41,565 nucleotides of DNA from contig JAGNKE010000023.1 in the NCBI GenBank assembly GCA_018000295.1, positions 1 through 41,565 of the forward strand, read 5' to 3'. The number at the start of each line of letters is the position of its first letter. The stretch's first letter is position 1. This DNA is from Alphaproteobacteria bacterium. Lineage in GTDB: Bacteria; Pseudomonadota; Alphaproteobacteria; Micavibrionales; Micavibrionaceae. Made by a program: the position numbers and the translations under genes. Below the pieces are notes generated by a model that saw nothing but the letters and a program-made list of their open reading frames with translations, searched no databases and had not been told where the DNA came from. Below, in pieces: positions 36,070-41,565 of this stretch.

Positions 36070-36648
36070 TCAATGAACCGCCCCCTGTGCCTGATGCTCG
36101 GGACAGTTGATCCGCAGCGCAGATACTTTTAAGGGCGCCTGCATGAGACGGCAGAAATACCGCGCGCCGTGCTCATTTTTTCCTAGATGCGTACAAGTCA
36201 GGCACATACGGTTATGGGGAATCAGCCCCTGCTCTTCCATAATCCGGATCAGGTTGAGCAACGCCTCCCACAGCGAATCCTTTTGATCTCCGTCAAGGAA
36301 TGTCAGCGTTTTTCGTAGCGGAAGATCATACATAGCCGCAGCCTCAATCAGCTTGCACCCTTTAGATGTCAGGTGAATCGAATAGGTCCGGCCGTCCTTG
36401 CCGCTGGCTTTTTTCCGAATGAGTTTTTTGGAATCGAGGACGCGCACCGCCTCACTGACCGTTGGCTTGGAAATCCCGAGATTTTTGGCAAGCGTTGAGA
36501 CTGTATATGCTTCCTCAAGGCGAATAAAACTGAGGATACGTATCTGTAAAGGCGTCAATCCATGAACGTGGCTCCGCTGCTGTAAAAGCGACAGGGTGGC
36601 GGTCTGAATGCGCTCCAGTCCGGCAAGGATTTTGGCATCAATCTCCAT
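36070..36648 (-). CDS. MarR-family regulator with C-terminal cysteine cluster
   Basis: Winged-helix DNA-binding repressor; the helix-turn-helix is VSTLAKNLGISKPTVSEAVRVLDSKKLI, and KDGRTYSIHLTSKG forms the wing. The unusual C-terminus has four cysteines (about C149, C152, C166, C182, as CLTC, YFC and INCPEH), suited to a metal or disulfide-type redox sensor. I chose the ATG at 36648; a GTG at 36654 is possible. It lies downstream of a CPVC thioredoxin-like gene on the same strand and probably represses its own operon through the palindrome at 36964-36978. Confidence 0.8.
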   Translation of the reverse strand: MEIDAKILAGLERIQTATLSLLQQRSHVHGLTPLQIRILSFIRLEEAYTVSTLAKNLGISKPTVSEAVRVLDSKKLIRKKASGKDGRTYSIHLTSKGCKLIEAAAMYDLPLRKTLTFLDGDQKDSLWEALLNLIRIMEEQGLIPHNRMCLTCTHLGKNEHGARYFCRLMQAPLKVSALRINCPEHQAQGAVH

Positions 36649-36702
36649 GGGCACTCAAACAAGGATGCGGGAACACAGATATTCCCGCACCTTCTGAATT
36701 TA

Positions 36703-36945
36703 TCAGCCTTTCTTGACATCCTCAAGACTGGCGCCAAAATTGATGTGCAGCACCTTGCCGTCGATGACGAGCGCGGGTACGGATTTGACTCCGGCCTTTT
36801 CCGCCTCGGCAATTCTGTTTTTGTCCTTGCCGAAATGCACGACTTCCAGATTGCAGGCTTTCTTGTCGATAATGTCCAGCACTTCCTGCTCAGCAGAAAC
36901 ACAGACCGGGCAACCGGCATGATAAAAAACGGCTTTCTTTGGCAT
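36703..36945 (-). CDS. Thioredoxin/glutaredoxin-like redox protein (80 aa)
   Basis: Small thioredoxin-fold protein with active-site CPVC (Cys12 and Cys15 in HAGCPVCVSAE) and the cis-Pro segment KSVPALVIDG. Its size is like glutaredoxin-type or small Trx proteins. AAGGAG lies about 9 nt before the ATG. It is the first gene of a two-gene operon with the Cys-rich MarR-type regulator, consistent with thiol-based redox control. Confidence 0.85.
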   Translation of the reverse strand: MPKKAVFYHAGCPVCVSAEQEVLDIIDKKACNLEVVHFGKDKNRIAEAEKAGVKSVPALVIDGKVLHINFGASLEDVKKG

Positions 36946-36963
36946 AATGAATTCTCCTTAATA

Positions 36964-36978
36964 GTTAGGGTTACTAAC
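36964..36978. promoter_or_regulatory. Palindromic operator candidate for the MarR-type regulator
   Basis: GTTAG-N5-CTAAC (36964-36968 and 36974-36978) lies directly downstream of the -10 box, where a bound repressor would block transcription. MarR proteins typically bind such short palindromes. Confidence 0.5.
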
Positions 36979-37006
36979 AATATAGCCCAAAAAAACGGCA
37001 AGTCAA
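36979..37006 (-). promoter_or_regulatory. Sigma70 promoter of the thioredoxin-MarR operon
   Basis: On the minus strand TTGACT (37001-37006) and TATATT (36979-36984) are separated by 16 nt. Both boxes match the consensus well. Confidence 0.7.
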
Positions 37007-37037
37007 TTCCGCAGATAACTATTAGGCTCACATGAAA

Positions 37038-38069
37038 TTAAAACGAGGTGTAGAAAATCACGAAGCATCCCGCGCCGAGCAGGGCAACGACAAGCAAAAG
37101 CGCATATATATTGCTTCGGAGCAAACGATCAAAGCTCTCGGCTTTAGCGCGCGCCGATGTGCGGACGACGTGCCAAAGCGTCACGATGATAAAGAGGTAT
37201 GCGAGGAGATAAACTTTATCGGTCAGTAGAAGATAATCGACGTCGGGCAGCGAACTCGTCGAGGTGAGTTGCAAAGCAACGAGTGTCAAAAGCGCCGTAA
37301 TGACAACGCCCAGGCGCCCCTCGACATAGACTGGATGAACGAAAAAGACCATGGCCGTGCAAACCAGAATGAGCAGGATGGGAAGAAAAATCTTGACGGC
37401 CATGGAGAGCTGCGGCCGCTCCAGAGGAACCGTGAAATAGGCCCGCGAATACTGCGTGCCGCCATCGAAATTCAGATCCCCGAAGGTCGTATCGTAAAAA
37501 AACATACCCATCGTCAGGGCCGGCGTGCCGACCTCAAACCCCGGAACGTTGATGTCCTTGTTGATGGTGATCGGAGAAGCCGTCGTTTTATCGGGCGTAT
37601 AGACCAGCGCATCAGAACCGTAGACACTGTCCTCTACGAGAATAAAGAGTTTCTGCTTGTCGAACGGGTATTGTTGCAACGGAAACTTGGAGCTGAATTT
37701 CCCGCGCTCACGTATGATCATGTAAAGGGAACCATCCGGCATTTTCTGCGGCTCTTCATAAAGGCTGGTCCGCACATGGTTTTCCGGCTCGAACGAATTC
37801 ATAAACTCGACGCTTTTTGCGGGGTTGATCTCGGGGTTTTTCCAGCGGAACCAGACATAAAAATCGAGCCGGTAGCTATGGGTTTTGAGATCGATTTCCT
37901 GAATATCGTTGACATGGATGCCGATAGTGACACGCTCCGGCTCTTTTGCAGGAGGTTGAGCCTCCTGTGCAAAAACGGAAAACGAAAGCCCTGCACAAAG
38001 GACTACAACCGCGAGGAGCAGCACGGAGGTATTAGATATAACGTCGGATACGTCCCTTATGAGCCTCAT
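37038..38069 (-). CDS. Pentameric ligand-gated ion channel homolog
   Basis: Prokaryotic relative of Cys-loop neurotransmitter receptors (GLIC/ELIC type). A signal-like N-terminal segment is followed by an extracellular beta-sandwich domain (residues ~45-218) containing the family hallmark FPLQQYPFDKQ (129-139), where the eukaryotic Cys-loop would lie but without the two cysteines. Four TM helices follow: ~222-244, ~252-272 (pore-lining RLGVVITALLTLVALQL), ~282-302 and ~320-341. At 343 residues it has the expected length. The ligand is unknown; prokaryotic members sense protons or small amines. It lies on the same strand as the Rrf2 gene, 97 nt downstream of it. Confidence 0.9.
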   Translation of the reverse strand: MRLIRDVSDVISNTSVLLLAVVVLCAGLSFSVFAQEAQPPAKEPERVTIGIHVNDIQEIDLKTHSYRLDFYVWFRWKNPEINPAKSVEFMNSFEPENHVRTSLYEEPQKMPDGSLYMIIRERGKFSSKFPLQQYPFDKQKLFILVEDSVYGSDALVYTPDKTTASPITINKDINVPGFEVGTPALTMGMFFYDTTFGDLNFDGGTQYSRAYFTVPLERPQLSMAVKIFLPILLILVCTAMVFFVHPVYVEGRLGVVITALLTLVALQLTSTSSLPDVDYLLLTDKVYLLAYLFIIVTLWHVVRTSARAKAESFDRLLRSNIYALLLVVALLGAGCFVIFYTSF

Positions 38070-38166
38070 TGATGACCATCGTATTCACAAATAAAAACAA
38101 TTTGCCAATCATAGTTCAATATCGTTTGTAACAATGCAAAAAAGCTTCCGATGGCAACTTTATAAG

Positions 38167-38595
38167 CTACTTTTTGGAAGTCGCCCCAAACCCGGCAAGA
38201 TCCTTGAGCGTACGCCTATCCAGAACGGCGGACAAAGCCTTGCGCGAATCCATCATCATTTTTCGGACCGCGCATAAATCCTCGTCTTCGCAATCCTCGC
38301 AGCGGCGGTAGCCCGTCAGGCTGGCGCACAAGAGTGGCGCGATCGGCCCGTCCATCATTCGGATGATATCGCCCGCCGTAACATCTTCCGGTTTTTGAGC
38401 CAGAAGATAACCGCCAGAAGGGCCGCGGCGGCTAGAGACGATTTTTCTGTTCTTTAATTCGGCTAGAATAGTTTCCAGAAACTTAAGAGGAATGCATCCC
38501 TCCTCCGCGATCTTCTGCGCGGGCATCATCTGCCGGGGATTGCGCGCCAGGATCGTTAAGGCCTTCAAGGCATATTTTGCTCTATTGGTAATCAT
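38167..38595 (-). CDS. Rrf2-family transcriptional regulator
   Basis: Winged-helix regulator of the IscR/NsrR/CymR type. The DNA-binding helix region is MPAQKIAEEGCIPLKFLETILAELKNRKIVSSRRGPSGGYLLA. A cysteine group at C90, C99, C102 and C108 (LLCAS...RRCEDCEDEDLC) could bind an Fe-S cluster or another cofactor. At 142 residues it is typical. It is divergent from the SLC13-type transporter and may control it through the palindrome at 38621-38633. AGGA lies 8 nt before the ATG. Confidence 0.9.
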   Translation of the reverse strand: MITNRAKYALKALTILARNPRQMMPAQKIAEEGCIPLKFLETILAELKNRKIVSSRRGPSGGYLLAQKPEDVTAGDIIRMMDGPIAPLLCASLTGYRRCEDCEDEDLCAVRKMMMDSRKALSAVLDRRTLKDLAGFGATSKK

Positions 38596-38620
38596 TCTTA
38601 TTTCCTACTATCTCTATAGG

Positions 38621-38633
38621 ATAATCGGATTAT
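38621..38633. promoter_or_regulatory. Palindrome (ATAAT-CGG-ATTAT) in the Rrf2-transporter intergenic
   Basis: A perfect 5-bp inverted repeat with a 3-nt centre lies between the divergent genes. Rrf2 proteins bind short A/T-rich dyads. It adjoins the -35 box of the transporter promoter. Confidence 0.45.
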
Positions 38634-38660
38634 TGCTGGAAGAACAGAAAATTCTATGCT
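38633..38660 (+). promoter_or_regulatory. Putative promoter of the SLC13-type transporter
   Basis: TTGCTG (38633-38638) and TATGCT (38655-38660) are separated by 16 nt, about 60 nt upstream of the chosen ATG. Both boxes are only moderate matches. Confidence 0.4.
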
Positions 38661-38721
38661 ATGGTGTCTCCTAAAGTCAGTAACACGAAAAGTAATAGTC
38701 ACAGCAAGGAGTCCGCAGAAT

Positions 38722-40599
38722 ATGCTTGCCTCTTTCAACCTCGTGTTCACGTTTTTTGTTCTGATTGGGTTGTTCGTCGCATTTGTGCGTGAAAAAAGCC
38801 CTCCGCACATCATAGCTTTGATCGGCATGGGGATCTTTTTGCTGACAGGCGCCATCAGCACCCAGGATATGCTCGATGTGTTTTCCAACAGTGCTCCCAT
38901 AACCATCGCGTGTATGTTTATTCTCAGCGCTTCTCTGGACAAAACAGGAGTTGTCGATGCGCTCGGCCGCAAGTTGATCGATCTCGCGGGAAAAAGCCAG
39001 ACGCAAGCCTTGGTCGCTCTGATCGTCTCGGCTGTACTCCTCTCAGCTTTCATGAATAACACCCCGGTAGTGGTAATCCTGACCCCCATCGTCATTGCAC
39101 TGGCCAATCATCTCAAACATTACCCCTCCAAATACCTGATCCCCCTCTCCTATGCCACAATTCTGGGGGGCACCTGCACATTAATCGGTACATCGACCAA
39201 CATCCTTGTAGACGGCATTGCACAGAAAAACGGCCTGGAGCCGTTCGGAATATTTGAAATCACGCTTCCGGGGCTCTGCTTTGCCGCCGCCGGCTTAATG
39301 TTTATGGCTACATGGGGCCGACACCTCTTGCCGGAGAGAGTTCCGCCCAAGGACGAATTGGAGGATGCGGCCTCCCGCAAACGCTTTCTTTCGGAGGCCA
39401 TCATCACCGCCAACTCCCCACTCGTCGGCAAAACCCTCAACGAGGTACAGTTCACCGACAGCGAAAGTTATGAAATCATCGACTTGGTTCGCCGCGACTA
39501 TGGGAACAGGCTGGGAATACACGAAGCGATTTCTGCAATTATCACAACACTACGAAATCCATCTGATACCGGGGAACCAGACAAACCCAAACGTATTTCG
39601 CCCCTGCGCGACATTCCACTTCTGGCCGGGGACCGCTTGGTCTTCAAGGCCGACCGTGAGGAACTGATTGAGTTAAAAAAGCATATCGGTGTTGCCTTTA
39701 CGACTGAACCGGTGAGCGTTTCTGAAGCCCTTCCCTCTCAGCATGTCATCGTAGTCGAAGGCGTTCTGGCGCCCAATTCCGATATGGTCGGACAAAAAAT
39801 CCGTAACCTGCGCCTACGCCGCCGCTACGGCTGCTTCGTGATCGGGGTCCACCGGAAGGACAGCAACATCACCGGAGCCATCGGCGATACCGTTCTGATG
39901 GAAAACGACACGCTGATTCTTGAAGGGCCGGAGGAGGAATTGACCAAGATTTTCGAAAACGAGGAAATTCTGAGCGCATCCCAGATGCGTCAACGGAAGC
40001 TGGACCCGCCCCGCGCCGCCATCGCGATTGCTACGCTGGTTATGGTCATTGTCCTGAGTACATTCGAAATCATGCCGATAGCGGGCCTCTCTTTTCTAGG
40101 AGCACTGGTGGTTATGATCACGGGCTGCATAACCCACGAGCAAGCCTTTAAAACCATCGACTGGCGCATCCTTCTGCTCATTTTCGGAATGCTGGGGGTG
40201 GGAACGGCGCTGGAGAATGCCGGGGCGATGAAACTTGTGGTCGATACCACGGTCGATATAGTCCGCCCCCTCGGACCGATCGCCATAATTTCCATGATCT
40301 ACCTGCTCTGCTCCGTCGCGACTGAAGTCGTGACCAACAACGCGGTAGCCGTCCTGATGACTCCCATCGCCATCGGCCTGGCGATTTCCCTGGGCTATGA
40401 TCCTCGCCCTTTTGTGGCTGCCGTGATGTTCGGCGCCTCGGCCAGCTTCGCCACGCCCATCGGATACCAGACCAACACCTTCGTCTATTCCGCGGGGGGA
40501 TACAAATTCAAGGATTTCATGAAAGTCGGCATCCCCATGAACCTGATCATGTGGGCCGTCGCCACGGCCGTGATCCCGCTTTACTGGGGGGTGAGATAA
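38722..40599 (+). CDS. SLC13/ArsB-type anion permease with TrkA-C domains
   Basis: Multi-pass inner-membrane transporter of the SLC13 (divalent anion:Na+) superfamily. N-terminal TM block includes NTPVVVILTPIVIALA and GTCTLIGTSTNILVDG, which are the family substrate-site repeats. The middle, about residues 200-420, carries two RCK_C/TrkA-C-like regulatory domains (RDIPLLAGDRLVFKADREELIELKKHI; GDTVLMENDTLILEGPEEELTKIF). The C-terminal TM block has EVVTNNAVAVLMTPIAIGLA and ATPIGYQTNTFVYSAGGY. I chose the ATG at 38722 with AAGGAG 10 nt upstream, giving 625 residues. The substrate (dicarboxylate, sulfate or other) is unknown. Confidence 0.9.
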   Translation: MLASFNLVFTFFVLIGLFVAFVREKSPPHIIALIGMGIFLLTGAISTQDMLDVFSNSAPITIACMFILSASLDKTGVVDALGRKLIDLAGKSQTQALVALIVSAVLLSAFMNNTPVVVILTPIVIALANHLKHYPSKYLIPLSYATILGGTCTLIGTSTNILVDGIAQKNGLEPFGIFEITLPGLCFAAAGLMFMATWGRHLLPERVPPKDELEDAASRKRFLSEAIITANSPLVGKTLNEVQFTDSESYEIIDLVRRDYGNRLGIHEAISAIITTLRNPSDTGEPDKPKRISPLRDIPLLAGDRLVFKADREELIELKKHIGVAFTTEPVSVSEALPSQHVIVVEGVLAPNSDMVGQKIRNLRLRRRYGCFVIGVHRKDSNITGAIGDTVLMENDTLILEGPEEELTKIFENEEILSASQMRQRKLDPPRAAIAIATLVMVIVLSTFEIMPIAGLSFLGALVVMITGCITHEQAFKTIDWRILLLIFGMLGVGTALENAGAMKLVVDTTVDIVRPLGPIAIISMIYLLCSVATEVVTNNAVAVLMTPIAIGLAISLGYDPRPFVAAVMFGASASFATPIGYQTNTFVYSAGGYKFKDFMKVGIPMNLIMWAVATAVIPLYWGVR

Positions 40600-40996
40600 G
40601 CACGACCGCCTTCATCCTCTCCTGATAGGCTCAGACTTGCAGTTAAGAGTCGCTGCGAGGGCGGAGTCTTTGGAAACGCGCAAGCGGCGAACCGTATGGG
40701 AATAGAGGGCGGGATTTTCGATCTTATCCTCGCGAAGTTGTCACCGCTGCGAATCGCCTTTAAAAAAACACTCTCTTCTTGCGAGGGAGGATGGCTCCTA
40801 ACCGCTTGATCGATCTAGGAGAAAAAATTTTCTTTCCGCTCAAAGGGTTTTTAGCGGATAAATTTATACGGATTATGAACGGGGAGTGTCTTTATTTCCT
40901 CTCTCCCTAAAGTTGAATTTTTATGACCCGTCAGAGTGGCGGGCCGGGTTTACTGTTGTGCCTGTTTGTAACGGAATTTGATAAGGAGAATTTGAG
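40600..40996. other. Non-coding stretch between transporter and lipase-like gene
   Basis: No supported gene was seen. The sequence contains a hairpin (TCCGCT at 40835-40840 with AGCGGA at 40853-40858) and a G/C-rich dyad near 40924-40940. Purine-rich and A/T segments alternate. It marks the transition to A+T-richer accessory DNA. Confidence 0.5.
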
Positions 40997-41441
40997 ATGA
41001 ACGAGATTCTATTTAATGCCATTTTATCTATGGATGCTTACAACAGAGGATATGGTCGCGGAATTAATCTCACAGGGACAAATATCGGCGATGCTCAAAT
41101 TATATTTGATTCTACTTATGCTTTTAATGGCGCAGATATTAATGAGAGCTTTTATGCTCTTGCTTACGAAAGTGCTTCGCACGGAACTATTATTTCTTAT
41201 CGAGGCACGGATGAGCATCCGGGTGATGAAATTAATGGTTACTTAGTTGCTGCAGGATCTCCCTATGAAGATCAAGCGATAATGGCCTTTGGCTTTTATA
41301 ATTTAGTCTCGCTTACCACTCATAACAACCAAATAATAGACCCTCGCACTGCAGACAACACCGTGACGGGACATTCTCTTGGTGGCGGTCTTGCAGGTTT
41401 GGTCGGTGCTATATATGCACAGGAGGGTTACTTATTTGATA
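40997..41441 (+). pseudogene. Lipase-like gene disrupted by an insertion sequence
   Basis: The reading frame begins at an ATG with AAGGAG 8 nt upstream and encodes an alpha/beta-hydrolase resembling class 3 lipases: residues include SYRGTDEHPGDEINGYL and the nucleophile elbow TGHSLGGGLAGL. Native sequence stops after 148 codons at YLFD; the next codons (R, G, C, T, R) and the stop lie inside the IS terminal repeat. The catalytic Asp and His of the family would lie in the missing 3' part. Codon use is A+T-rich. The truncated product is unlikely to be an active lipase. Confidence 0.8.
41434..41441 (+). repeat. Candidate 8-bp target site for the IS
   Basis: ATTTGATA immediately precedes the IS left end; IS1595-family elements duplicate 8 bp. 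The second copy should lie at the right end of the IS, outside the window. Confidence 0.4.
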
Positions 41442-41565
41442 GGGGCTGTACCAGATAACTAGCCCATATATACCTTAATCCATTGTTTAATTTGTTTTAA
41501 TTGCGCTTTCGGAGACGGGTTATTAAATCTCCATTCGCACTCCTTCAAAAATAGCGGAAAATGCT
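41442..41565 (-). mobile_element. IS1595-family insertion sequence, partial
   Basis: The element starts with terminal repeat GGGGCTGTACCAGATAACT, of the GGGGCTGT...AGATAAC type seen in IS1016/IS1595 elements, and continues past the window end. The transposase is read on the minus strand toward this end. The insertion splits the lipase-like gene. Confidence 0.75.
41459..41563 (-). CDS. IS1595-family transposase, C-terminal fragment
   Basis: The minus strand from the window edge reads HFPLFLKECEWRFNNPSPKA and further, ending in a TAG at 41461-41459. FLKECEWRFN matches the end of the ISXO2-like (IS1595) transposase. The catalytic DDE-type domain lies beyond the window. The frame ends within 20 bp of the IS terminus, as expected. 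Confidence 0.75.
   Translation of the reverse strand, partial: HFPLFLKECEWRFNNPSPKAQLKQIKQWIKVYMG

Noticed and set aside
40920..40996. Promoter for the lipase-like gene
   Set aside because: TTGTGC and TGATAA occur 17 nt apart, but both are weak and the region is A/T-rich; not listed.
1..41565. CRISPR array, toxin-antitoxin pair or restriction system
   Set aside because: No regularly spaced direct repeats and no recognisable nuclease/methylase or toxin-antitoxin motifs were seen.

Overview
The window looks like chromosome of a moderately G+C-rich Gram-negative alphaproteobacterium. The evidence is lipid A/Kdo genes (waaA, lpxK, an LpxL-type acyltransferase), olsBA for ornithine lipids, a DUF3126-type small protein, an SSB beginning MAGSVNKV, and alphaproteobacterial-style GyrA, GltX and UvrA. 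A Micavibrio-like or related lineage is a guess I cannot confirm. Both ends are visibly A+T-richer accessory DNA; the middle is mostly housekeeping genes interspersed with unrecognised secreted or membrane proteins.

Layout: 1-2000 is the end of an integrated element, with a Sel1-repeat fragment and a tyrosine recombinase whose start faces the 3' end of tRNA-Lys(UUU) at 2001-2076. Next come a minus-strand gyrA - SET methyltransferase - coaD operon, a duplicated DUF2059 secreted protein, ssb and two small acidic proteins, then uvrA on the plus strand. Region 11.4-15.6 kb holds small membrane proteins, two very short ORFs with strong ribosome binding sites, a MoeB/ThiF-rhodanese fusion and an unknown 210-residue protein. 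At 15.6-17.3 kb are a membrane protein and a low-molecular-weight phosphatase. At 17.4-19.4 kb is the olsB-olsA-DUF3126 operon. At 19.5-22.1 kb are three consecutive secreted proteins, two of them cysteine-rich paralogs of unknown function. At 22.2-25.4 kb is the waaA-lpxK-lpxL operon, with an HD/phosphodiesterase-like gene convergent to it.

From 26.5 kb a class II DAHP synthase (preceded by an 18-codon ORF and a terminator-like hairpin), nadE, gltX, a Sel1 protein and a membrane protein follow one another. Then come trmJ and rpsD (convergent, sharing a terminator), an acyltransferase-3, a beta-carbonic anhydrase, a thioredoxin-like/MarR redox operon with its own operator, a pentameric ligand-gated ion channel homolog, and an Rrf2 regulator divergent from an SLC13-type transporter. 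The right end carries a lipase-like gene cut by an IS1595-family insertion sequence whose left end begins at 41442.

The least explained items are the secreted cysteine-rich pair (19.5-22.1 kb), the short-peptide region beside the E1-like enzyme (13.2-14.8 kb), and the redox-regulator and ion-channel neighbourhood (36-38 kb). No defence island, CRISPR array, prophage structural region or obvious new enzyme system was found. These assignments come from reading motifs by eye, without database searches.
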